A stretch of DNA of 64,000 nucleotides from Ganoderma boninense. Taxonomy: Eukaryota > Basidiomycota > Agaricomycetes > Polyporales > Polyporaceae. The notes below the pieces were generated by a model, which saw only the letters and a list, made by a program, of their open reading frames with translations, did no database searches and had not been told where the DNA came from. A program made the position numbers and the translations under genes. Below, in pieces: positions 1-11,700 of the stretch; positions within the stretch are counted from its first letter, which is position 1; each line of letters opens with the position of its first letter. The stretch covers positions 1,023,252 to 1,087,251 of the forward strand of contig CM035314.1 in assembly GCA_002900995.3 (NCBI GenBank), read 5' to 3'.

Positions 1-78
1 TGTTACACGACTGGTTGTCGAGCTGGCGAGGCAGAAGGGGTAAAGTACGGGTATTGCGACTGTGATGGAAGGCAGAGT

Positions 79-336
79 CTACATCGTACGGAGAGGATCG
101 AGGACATTGGAACGGGAGCGGAGCCGAGAATTCGACGTCGAAGGGGCGCGAGCACGGGAAGCATTCTGACGGGCCTGGCGACGTTCCAAGCGGAATCGCC
201 GGGCAGCAGGGCTGAGGTATTCCGACTTAATGGGATATACTGAGTCGGGAAGCAAGAGCAGTATGAAGCAAGTGAGAAGGAGGAAGACCATGGTGCGGTG
301 GAAACTCGGACGCGTCGGACTCGGCTTGGGAGCCAT
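79..336 (-). CDS. Possible 5' part of a small secreted protein
   Basis: An open frame of 85 codons starts with ATG at 336 and has a second ATG 15 codons later. The second start is followed at once by a strongly hydrophobic run (VFLLLTCFILLLLPDSVYP) that resembles a signal peptide with a cleavage site near residues 35-36. The rest is Arg/Ser-rich and has no motif I recognise. The frame stops at 79-81, but a GTACG donor-like site lies just before the stop, so the gene may continue leftwards out of the window through an intron. It could also be a chance frame; the only real support is the signal-like N-terminus. Confidence 0.3.
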   Translation of the reverse strand: MAPKPSPTRPSFHRTMVFLLLTCFILLLLPDSVYPIKSEYLSPAARRFRLERRQARQNASRARAPSTSNSRLRSRSNVLDPLRTM

Positions 337-344
337 TGTGACAC

Positions 345-1110
345 TAGAGAAACAGGTCGAAGAGAACAGCTCGGACTGACCGAGTGAGTACTTTATGGCG
401 GTGGATATGTGACGCCCTCAATGGGGATATTGGACAACATCAGCGTTCATCACTGTGCGCGTCGTCCGATGAAAGCGTGCAAGGTATGCACTGGTGACTG
501 GTACACACATGGTGACTACATAGCGCATCAACCAGAACACAATTGGCAGGTCCAAAGTGGTACTGTACCTTGTACTTGAGGGTTTTTCAAACGACTTTAG
601 AGCCCGCCAGTAAGATGGTCCCTGGGTGGGCGCTGGGATAATTTGCTTGGCAAAAGTAGGGTGGCGCTGGCCTCGGACACGCTGGATTGGACCTCGGATG
701 CACTAGGAGAGCCCCCGATCGTGCTGTGTATTTCATCCGGCGCGTAGTGAGGGCGTCCAGGACGGATTGGCATGGGAGGTTGAGCGGGATGATGGCATAC
801 ATCATGGTTAGAAGCAACATCGACAGACGCCTGCGCGCCTCTCTTGCCCGAGTCGTAGCCGAAGCGCCCGATGCATTCGAAATCGACCACCACCATCGCT
901 GCAGGACTGAATCACACAGCACCGCACCCCACGTCGACCATTTCCAACTCTCAATGACGCTAATTCCGTATACAAATCGCCCAGGAACGGTCGTGTGCCA
1001 ACGCGGACCGACCGGGAGTTTCAACTCAGTCATAAGTGCTGTCGCCCCGGCGATCTGGGTGACCTGAGCTCTCCTGCTGTTCTCAGAGTCTGAGAGGCAC
1101 CCAACCCACG
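345..1110. other. Intergenic, no gene seen
   Basis: Open frames here are short, overlap on both strands and show no recognisable domain. This is the upstream region of the LysM gene and presumably holds its promoter. A TGTGACGCCC word lies near 408. Confidence 0.5.
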
Positions 1111-4100
1111 ATGGCCTGGTACTCCCGCCTTCGCACTGACACTGTCCAAAGCATCGGCCTTCGTTATCGCTTCTGTTCTGCTCTACAGTGCTCGTCTTTC
1201 GTCTGCACAGACTCAGGCCACCTTCGCCGTTTTCGCCAATGCGCTCCGATATTTATCCTCTCCCTCGCTCGCCCGCGTGCGCCGACGCTCTTGCGAGCAG
1301 CTTGCAGTGTCCAGAGACCATCGTCTTCGCCATTCCCAGCTCGTCCAATCCGGTCTCGAACCTCACCGCCTCCGACTTGAATACGCTCTGTGCGACGACC
1401 TGTTACCAATCGCTCGTGTCCACCGCTGCCGCGGTTGACGCAGCCTGTGCAGGCTGGCCGTACATTCTAGGCGACACAAGCTACGTAGCTTCGTTCCCGT
1501 AAGTTCCCTTCTGACTAAAGAATCGGTTCACAGCTCTCATGCTAAATTCTAGGTTCCAATACCTCGCATATATCTGGAGTCTTGTGCGTGCAGACTGAGT
1601 CACCAGTAGATCGCATTTTTAGCATACTGACCTCAGATATACAGTCTTGCGTGATCCAAGGGTCTGATTATTGCGTCAATATCGCTCAGGTAAAGTTGTT
1701 TCCCGACTGCACGAGGTTTAGATTGAATGTTGTTCTCCACAGGCTTCGCCATCCACAGGCTCTGACTCGCCTATCGTCGATGAGCCGCCTTCGCTCCTGT
1801 GTCAGAACTGCACACTCGACACGTTGAATATACAGATGACCAGCCCTTTTGGATGGGACGCAAGCTTGTATGTCATCCACCAGACAATATCGACCGTTTT
1901 CTCAAAATTTTGGCTTTCCAGCGTCTCAGACTGGATGACCGTCCAGTCCAAATGCGGAGTGACGTTCAACAACACAGTCCCAGCCGGGCTCTTGTTTGAC
2001 GCCAACAACCCTGCGGCCTCGAATGGAACTTCTTACAACGTCACAGCGTACGAATCTTCCGGAAGACTGCTTGCCAGTTTTCTACTAACATTCAGTGTCA
2101 TCTAGAGCCCCGACGCTGACCCCTGCCTCCGCCGACAACTGTGTGTATGGGACGTACACAGTCAAGGTATGCTTTCAGCTCAGTCGTTCGGATGAGAAGT
2201 TCTGACACCAAATCTACAGTCCGGCGACACTTGTCAATCGATCGCGACTGCAAACAGCCTGTCCTTCGACCAATTTATCGCTATCAACGGCCTGGATATG
2301 CCATGCACCAAGCTTCCCGCTCCCGGTGGGGAGGTTTGCCTCTCCGGATCGTGCCCGCTCTACACCGTGCAGACCAACGACACGTGCGTCGGCATATACC
2401 AAGCCAACGATATCTCTTGGAGCCAACTCCTGGCTTGGAATCCGTATGTGTTCCTTCTCGGCAGCGATGAACAGTGCGTCGTTAACGTCGAGAACCCGAC
2501 GCAGGCAACTCAACACCTACTGCACAAACATCGACACCCAAGTCGGGAAGGGTATATGCGTCGGTCCTCCGGGCGGAGGCTACGAGCCTTCGATGACTCT
2601 GTCTCCGGTTTCAGGTACGCCAACCTCACGCACTCGGCCTCTCGTTTCATTTGGAGTCTGCTTGTCTGATGGACGCACCAATTTACTGCAGGTTCTCCGA
2701 CTGCGATCGCGTAGGTTCTGTCGCCAGAAATGATCATAGTAGTCTCACGTCTTCTGAAGGATCCCAACGGGGCCCATTGCGCCCGGTTCCGTTCGCTCGC
2801 TCTGTGGCATGTGGTACGAGGCGGTCCCAGGAGGTTCGTGTTACATCGTTCTTCCATCTTCTCGTGCAAAATGGACTCACATCCAGTCTAGATACCTGCC
2901 CACAGGCGCGTCGTGCTGTCTATCCGTATGCGAGGTGACAAGTGTTCGAACCCTGCCGTCCGTCTAGATCCTCCAAATTTTCCAGATAACGAATGACACA
3001 TTCTATGCGGTACATTTTCTCCTCTACACACATGCATACACCCGCAACTGACCGCGGTTCCGTAGCTGAACCCGAACGTGAACTCTGATGTGAGTCGCAG
3101 CTCCAGTTCAGAGTCGTCGACCTGAGCCTTACGCCTCTACAGTGTAGCAACCTTCTCGCGGGTTTCGAGTACTGCGTCGCCGTGTTTGGGAGTGCGTCTT
3201 CTCGTGTGGTACGCGCTCCCGATTCTCACCTCCAAGTCCATATCCAGACACGACTACAACGTCTTCGCTGGTCGTGACGACGACCGGCGCGAGCCTCATC
3301 TCCGTCATTGGTGCGTCCTCCATATCCTCCATTGACGACACCATGCTCAGGCATACGCGTACTCGTGTCTCCCAGCTGGGGATTTCCCCATGGCCACTGG
3401 CACGGTTGTCGGGACCGGGAACATGACCGTGACCCCGGTCACCGGATCCCTCCCCACAATCTTCACCCCCACGCCCACTCCAGAGCCAACGATCGCGCCC
3501 GGGACGATCGGAGAGGACTCGTGCCTACAATGTACGCTGCCCTCCATTTTCTGCAGCTTCGTCTGGCAACTCACCCGACGACCCCGCGGAAGATTATTCT
3601 GCCCAGCCTGGTACGTCACATGCTGTGTGGTCTCCGTCCGGACCCGACCCGACCCGTTGCTCATTCGCGCGCTCCGCGTTTCTCCTTTGCGTATGTAGGC
3701 GATACCTGTCTTGGAATCGAGACCGTGTTCAGCCTGAGGGATGTGGAGTTCCGCACCTGGAACCCCGAGGTGCGATCTCCGTTCCCGGCTTGCAGGACTC
3801 CAGGACGACTAATCTAGCCTTGTTGGCATCCCCGCAGGTCGATGCGAACTGTGCAAACCTCCAGGTAAATACTACACTCGCATATATATCCATAACGAAG
3901 GACTGTGTCTGAGATCTCACAGGTCGGGCTCGCGTACTGCGTCTTCGGCCCATACGTGTCCTACACGGCTCCGACCACCCTCCCGCCGACGAGCACAGCT
4001 CCGACGACCACGACTTCCCCTACGACGACGACCTCGCTTCCTGCTCCCACGAATATCGCGAACGGCACGATCACGACCGGATGCACAGGTGAGCACTTGT

Positions 4101-5779
4101 CGCAGACGCTGATTGGTCGAGCAACACGAACGCTAATTCGTCACGACCTTGTGACCAGACTATCACACCATCCAGTGCGTCGACGTTTCCTCCTTACTTA
4201 CATTGCAGCGATCGGTGATATGATGTTCGATCATGTTTGAATACTTAGGTCTGGCGACACCTGCACGACGATCGACGCCAACTTCTCGATCGCGCTGACC
4301 GACTTCCTGGCATGGAACCCCGAAGTGTGAGTCCTGCACTAGTCCTGCGCCGCGTCGTCAACGTTTCCTGCACCGATTCCGAGATGGAGCATCTGACTTC
4401 TGACGTCACCCGCGTCGCCCGTCCGTTTGCCTTGCAGGAATTCGCAATGTACGTGCCGTCGTATTCTTTTTTTATGTTTTTGAGGGGGGCAAGGAGAGGG
4501 GAGAGAGGATGTCATTGTCACGGCTAACGCTGTTTCCATACTAGGCACGAACATCGTCCTTGGGCTGGCGTACTGCGTGAGCGGGCCCCCGCCCACCACT
4601 AGCCCGATCGCCCCGGGAACCATGTGCGTTATTCCCGCCCCCCCCCCCCCCGAGGAGTGTCTGTCTAATTGTAATCTTATTTGGTATGAACAGAACGACG
4701 GGCTGCAGCACATACTACACCGTGCAGTACGACGCCACTCACCGTTGAATGTCGGGCGATCTGCAAAGCTTACTCGAACGTCTCCCACTTCAGGTCTGGG
4801 GACACATGCTCCGTCATGGAGACGCAGTACGGCATCACCTTCGACCAGATCCGCCAGTGGAACCCCGAGGTCGACTCGAACTGTACGTCTCCGAATTTCG
4901 TTCGGTTTTATGCCCTTTATCTAAGGAATGCACAGGCGCGAATATTCAGCCGGGTTTCGGATACTGTGTTGCAGGACGTACGTTCTCGCGCCGCTCGATA
5001 CACTAGTGGCCGATGCTAACGTAGCGATGCTTCTCAACCAGCTGCGGCGGGGACTGGCACGATCACACCTTCGCAAGGGTGTACCGCCTACTATACTGTC
5101 CAGTAAGCCCGTTCCTGCGCCTCCAACCTCGGAACATATTCCACTGTCGCTGACAAGATTGTACATGGTAGATCCGGGGATTCGTGTGGCGTGATCGATA
5201 CTCAGTTCAGCATCACGCTTACCCAATTCCTGACTTGGAACCCAGAGATCAACTCACAGTGTACGTTCCCTTCAAGGCAATCTTATTGAACCGAGTCCCT
5301 ATTCACGATGTCGTCCAGGCACGAATATCCTGGCGGGGGTGCAATATTGCGTCGCCGGACGTAAGTATTCCGCCTGCATTGATTCGCACTTGCACGTCCT
5401 CTAACATCCAACCGCAGCGTCCGGTAGCTCGACCACGACCACTACTACCTCGGCTGCAGCGCCGACCGGGTCCGGGACGATCACCCCGGGTCAAGGCTGC
5501 AAGCAATATTACACTGTCGTCTCTGGCGACAACTGCAGCGTCATCGACAGCAAGTTCGGCATCACCCTCGCCCAGTTCATCACCTGGAACCCGGAGATCA
5601 ATTCGCAATGTACGTCTTTTTCCATGCTGCTACCAGCCGTACCGTGGTTCACAGCCCTTTCTTTCTTTCGCGCAGGCACCAATCTGGAACTCGGGGTTCA
5701 GGTATGTGTGCATGGTGCGAGCCTAGTCTGGATACATGCCTAACGTGGCTGCCTACAGTACTGCGTTTCTGGTCCCTGA
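1111..5779 (+). CDS. Secreted protein with about eight LysM modules
   Basis: Chitin- or peptidoglycan-oligosaccharide-binding LysM protein, expected to be extracellular. After an N-terminal Cys-containing region (about 1308-2105), LysM modules follow, each with a GDTC-x5-6-(F/Y/N)-x-hydrophobic core, a WNP(E/D)(V/I)NSxC centre and a (L/V)xYCV end. Modules with clear cores lie near 2150-2330, 2355-2460, 2760-3180 (weak GDTC), 3700-3960, 4250-4600, 4790-4980, 5170-5370 and 5520-5779. Between them are Thr/Pro/Ser linkers likely to be O-glycosylated. Many introns of 50-80 nt interrupt it, often one inside each module after the WNPE(V/I) segment. The end is the TGA at 5777-5779. The start is unsettled: a good signal peptide (SKASAFVIASVLLYSARLSSAQ) lies in the frame of 1130, which lacks an ATG; the ATG at 1111 would reach it only with a one-base shift. 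An intron 1229-1307 then joins it in phase to the next exon. Domain call firm, exact start not. Confidence 0.85.
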
Positions 5780-8700
5780 ATGCGCTCGGGCTAGTATGTT
5801 CTCAAGTCCTCCTACGTATGGATCGTCGACACCAGGTTTCGATTATGCGACCCAGTTGTTCCAGCTTCAAATAAATCACATCTCACCCATGAATGAATGC
5901 AACTACGATCAAGCCCGGAAGCATTAACATGTCGTAAATGTGCAACTCGAAAGCAATGATCGACCCCTCCTCCCGAATACATGTCCGTACCTGTGCAGAG
6001 TGGTCCTTCTTACCGCCGACGAGGTCCGACCGCCACGCACGTCCCCCGGCGCTGCGACCACAGGCGCGTGATGGCTGGCTGAAAGCCGCCAAACCGTAGA
6101 ATTCGGCTGAACATATCCATATCACTCTTTTACGTACGCGTAAGTACTTATGTATGCCGGGCATTCCTCCACGCCGGAGAGTCCCAGCGGATCGCTGAAG
6201 GACTTTCCTTTCCACCTGCACAGCACAGCCGCCATCCGGCAACCAACAGCCACGAAAACGTTTTGCCAGCCCCATTCCGCGCTGCGGACGTCAATCCGAA
6301 TGCGAATAAGCTAACCACAATATCCGCCGTACCCTCGATGTGGCAGTTCATGTGGTTTTGCAGGAGTAGTAGACGCGTAGGCTCAGCGCCCATCTCCAGT
6401 TGGCCCGCATGGCGGGGCCGACGAGGTGGTCTATCGCTGGGGCAACGGTGTCACGCCCAAACTTGAACGCTCGAACGCTTGAACGAGCAGCCACAGAAGG
6501 AGCGTGAACATCATGGGGTGCGGCGAGAGACGCGTCCGACGGGGCGCTGAGTCGCTACTCGCGGCGTATCCATCTCACGAAAGCGTGACACGAACACGAA
6601 CAATACTTCTGCGCCTCGCACCGTCCATGTGTCTCGCCGCTTCCGTGCACCTCGTCGCAGCCGCAGTTCCCGAGCATCGAACCCAAGCTCAAGCGAGCAC
6701 CGGCGGGCGGGCCTGCAGTGACCAGTCTGCTGAGCGCAGAATACGACCGGAGCGCCTCCGCGGCCGCGCTCCGTTGGGCAGTTGCGCTTCGCCCCGGGTA
6801 TGAGCCGGTACCCGGGTAGCCGAAATTGACGCGGACGCGAGGAACTAGAATTATCGCGGCCGGCCGATATACGCGATATTCGCGAAAACGCTAACAGCGT
6901 TCGCGGTTCGGGAGTCGCGCGCAGGATGCGTGTATGTATACATGCCGTGAGCAATGCAGGACGGTGTCTGTACCAGGACGGGGTCCCCGGCATTCGGATG
7001 GCCAGCGACCCGGAGAGGCTTCTAGCAAAGCAGACGAGTATCAATTACTCGAGCAGGCTGCAAGAGGCGACGTCGATTCAGACAGTGCTGAATGTTGAAC
7101 ACTGCATGTCGAATACTGGACGTCCCGGGCCGAATGTTAAGAATGAATGCCCAGGTACGCGGAGGTGACGAGATTCAATTACTTGTCGACTTCTGCCGAC
7201 ATCCATTGTGGATACGGTACGCGCATGTACATACATTGTACGTCCCGAGCCCGAGCCCGAGTCACACTCCGCGCGGGGCGGTCTCGCGAAGTCGGCTGTA
7301 ACGGCGCACTTGAATGTGGGATGCGCCTAGGCGCGGAACATGTAGAGTACTGTATGCGTTATTAGGTTTCGACGTCAAACCGCCTCCGATCCCATATACC
7401 ATGACCATACGTTGCGCACGCCGAGCCCCGGGGCATGGCACCGGGTCGCTTTGGAGTCGGCGTCGTTCTCTGACCGACCGAGACAATGCTCGAGCTCATG
7501 CGCAGGATCACGAGTGCGAGGAAGCTGGCGAAACGGGCCGGGGGAACGCTAGAGCACTCGCGCTGTGCCCAGTCTGCACCTAGCAGTGGGAACTTTAGGA
7601 ACGCATGACTACTGCAATGGAGGAACGCGAAGAACGGTGACGAATGCGACGTGTGACATGTACACGACTGGACACAGACGTCGACGTCGCGGCCATCCTC
7701 TCGAACCGTAGCTCAGGTGTTTCGAACAAGTACACGGGACAGGTATCCCTCCGACAATGCCCAGCTGATAACGGGCATCATCCATACGATGTGATGCCCA
7801 ACAGCATCGAAACATCCACCCCCAACTCACCCCGCGCCAGGTGCTGGCTATATGCGGGCACAGCTTGCGGCCAAGCATATGGCCAAGGAGTTTCTGTCGC
7901 AGCACTGTCGCAGCCCGTATGAGCAGGTGAATGATGGAGAAGAGTGGGGAAGAGGGAAGATGATGACCGAGACGTGATAGATGAAGCTTGGTTTGAGGGT
8001 GGCCGGTCTTCAGGCCTTCAGGGTTCGCTCGTAAATTGTCGACACACGACACATTCATTCATGTCACGCTAAGCAGCCTGAGCAGGAACGGAGTAAGTAG
8101 GACTAAGTTGTCACGACATACAGCAAGCGACAACGTGGCAACGCACACACACTAGCCGACGTTGCCCGACACTGAACGTTGGAACGGTGAACGTTGAACG
8201 CGGGGTTCCACGGAGGACACGCTCTGAACAACTAACAACCGCACCCCGCCTCAAAGGCTCGAACCCAGAGCAACGGGCTGGTGCAATACTCCCTCAATTA
8301 TGCGCTAACTATAGTCAAGCATAGTTCGTGTTCCCGACAAGGGCAAGGCAAGGCACGTCTAGTGCAGAAGCGAGAGCCGGACGGCTACGCCCTAGCGCGG
8401 ACCTGGGGGGCGGCACATCCGATGTGCCGCGCACGCCAAAACGTTGACTCTCGAGCGTAACTTGCTTCAGCCTTCGCGAAGCGGGAGAACGTGTACGCAT
8501 AATGCATACGACAACACGCGACACGCATCATGTCTGCGGGGACTCGGCGACGACGTCCGCTCCCGCAGCCTGAAACGCACCCTACTTACGTCCAACCCGG
8601 GTCCAGCTCCGGGGGTTCTGCTCGGGCTCCACCTGAGTTCTGCGCACGCAACTTAGGATGGGAGTTGCAGGTTGGGATGGGGATAGGTGCGCGCCCGGTA

Positions 8701-11700
8701 AAGCATGCTGCCCGGGAGCGGAAGGGGACGCGGACGCTGGAGGCGCGAAGAACGAAAAAGGGAATGTTCAACGAACTCTCGCTGCGGCAGGCTGAGGCTC
8801 TGACAAGTGCGATTCGAGCGAGGGAGGATCAGCGAGCTTATCAGGCACGAATGGACATGAATGAATGGAATCAGAATCACGAGCGAAATTGAGACTGAAC
8901 GAATCATGAGCGCGAGGGGCGAGGATAGTACACACACTCGACGCCCACAAAGGCGCGCGGATACACGCACGCGCCATGTCGAAGAGGATTGGTCCACGAA
9001 CCACGCCGGAGATGGGGACGGCGAGGGCACTTACAAACTCCCGTGCGCAGTACGGCACGAAAGAGAAAGACGCGTCAGTCAGTCCTAAGGAAGGAGTAAA
9101 GTCCGACTCCGGGGCCCCGAACGGCACTCGAGGCGTGGCGAGCCAGGCGAGAGTTCACGGAGGCCGGAACAGAAACTTGGCCACGTATGTGCTGACAGGG
9201 AGTGTGCATCATCCGGTCGTAAATGGTTGCGTAGAGGTGGATGTATGCGCCAAAGAAGAGGTGCCGTAAGGTGAAAGCTACGGTTTCCCCGGAGGGCTTC
9301 AAGGGCACGGTCCGATCGGAGGAGACGCGTCTTCGAGCCTGAAAATGGTATTCGAGCGCATGGAAATGTCATGGACGAGAGATGCGATGAAATTCATGCG
9401 CACGGAGGAAGACATACCGACCGACAGAACTGACGGCCGAGGGCGGCTTCGCGAAAAGTTCGAGTGCGCAGTCAGCGACTGAACCGCAACTTGCAAGCTC
9501 CTCAAACGCTGAGTAAGCGTTCAGTGTTTGTCTTTTTGGTGCATAGAGTGGCATGCGCAGCCAACATACGACATCTATGAATCGCGGATCAGTGCGTGGA
9601 CGGCATAGACTACCGAGAGTGGACAGGATGGAGGGACACGGACCTTCCCGGGCTCCGAAAACGTCCACGTACCCAGCGTAACTCACAACCTCCGGCGGGT
9701 GCATTTGACGTCGGACGCGCCAACGGGTAAACGGGTCAGGCCACACCGTGGCCCGATACTGTCACAGAATCCCATGCATACGCATACACGCAATGCGCAT
9801 CGCGTAGGTCCAAGGTTGCTCAGTCAGCACCAGAGAACGCGCACTGCACCAAGTAATAATGCCCCCGACTCCGCAACGCCGACTCCCGATTTAGGGCGCT
9901 AATGCGCCATGACATCAGACCCGGGACGAGTGCGCGAGAGGCGAGTCGGCGATTTTGGGAATAGGGAAGCCCGCCACGGCGAGGCGCCTTTCCCATGTCG
10001 AAACTGAATACAAACGGCGTACTGCGCATGCGTACATACACACCTGATATCCGATGACGCTCTGCTCTGTGCGCGCGGGCTTCGAACTTCGCGTGTTGCA
10101 TCGACGACGTCCATGCACCACGTCCCAGGCTGGCGTCCGATCTTGATTCCTGACCTTGACTGCGTCATCTGGATCCCCGTCCGGGCGGCGACGGCGACTG
10201 TGCATCCCTTGCAATGCATCGGCATTGTCCAGCATTAGCACCAGTGCTGCTGGATCCGCCGGGTTCCTTGGCGCAAAGCCTGCAGATGAAGAACGGGAGA
10301 TGGCCGCGGGTGCGTCAGGCGTCGGGGGGCAGCAACGCGGCGCTGCATAGATGATCCTAGGATTCTCCTTCTGGTGCATGCCCGAGCTTGTCAACGCCGC
10401 TGGGCGATCCGGGCGAGGGTGAGAGGACGCGTGGGTTCGGAGGAGGCAGGGGGCGGATGTCATAGCGGGACTCGAGAGAGCACTTTGGCGTGGGGTCGCA
10501 CGATCGCGGAAGACGAATTGGCCCATGGCCACTCGACGATCCAGAACGGATCGCGAGGGGCGAACGGACTCGTAAGCCCCAGATCCGCCGTGTTGAGTCC
10601 AGAGCTTGGCCACCATGGCCATGGAGCTCGCCAGTCTGCGTGAGGCTGTCTGGGTGGGGAAGTCGTCAGCCCAATCGTGGACGAAGTTCTGGTAGTTGCG
10701 TACAGTAGACGTACTCGCTGACTGGAAGCCGATCGATACGCTACCAGGGCCTAGAGTTCTGAGGATCTAGAGTGTGGGGGCACCGCCATAGCCTTGTCGC
10801 GGGAGAGGACGTCGGGAGCACAGTGGAGAGAGCAGCGGTTCGCTGTCAATGTCGACATCGTCGAGCACCGCCCCCAAGCTCGAGCTCGAGCTCGAGGGTC
10901 CGGAGTGGGCTCTACTGTACCAAGGCCCCACAGCGCAGCGCGGAAGAGCCATGGCCACGCCAATCGATATCGGCCGCGTGCGGAGCAGGCCGGGCGATTC
11001 GTGCTCTCTTCTCGCGGCTGTCCAGTGTCCGCGGCGGCGGTAGGGAGGCGCTGCAGACCGTCGACGTCGAGTTCTCTCACCGGTGTCTATAGTGGGCGCC
11101 GGATTGGGAGAAGCCACGCCAAGGCCGGGGGGGCGCGGCCTCGGATGTCGTCAGTCGAAGACACAGGCGACGGCGGAGCAGAAGCCAACTCGACACCCGC
11201 AGAGCTTCTGCTCGGTGCGCATGCACGACTCGGAGCTTCCATGGCGGACGAGTGGGTGTCGGAGGACGTGGGGGAGGCGAACGATGCGAACGTGTTCCGC
11301 GCGTCAGAGTCGCGTCAGACTGAGAAATCGAATCAGCTCGGGGCCACGAGTCAGCGCAGCTCACTGGCACGCCGAACGTCGACCAGAGCTGCGCTGGCCG
11401 CTCAAGCGCTCAAGGACTCAGACCGAAGAGCCGCCGCGGCCGTGCCGCGCCGGCCAATCAGCTGCAGCCAATCGCGTGCGTCGGACCACCACGCGTACGG
11501 GCGGCTTCCCATTTCGAGGCGTCACGCCCGTCACGGGCTTGGCTCCGAGATCGCGATCGCAGGCGGGAATCAGGCACGCGCTGCCGAGGACGATGGGACT
11601 CAGAGGCGCGCATCCGAACGAGGCAAAACGGTCCCCCACGACGCGGACGCGTGATGCGACGAGGCCACGCGAGACGCGGCCGGGCCACGCTGCGGGCCTG

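Noticed and set aside
8256..8290. GGTTCGAGCC-like B box on the minus strand
   Set aside because: No A box at proper spacing and no cloverleaf; a chance match to the tRNA B-box consensus.
9915..10622. 235-codon minus-strand frame
   Set aside because: No recognisable domain, biased composition and competing plus-strand frames.
10794..11654. 286-codon open frame on the plus strand
   Set aside because: Arg/Ser/Ala-rich, no motif, overlapped by equally long frames on both strands; typical of GC-rich non-coding DNA.
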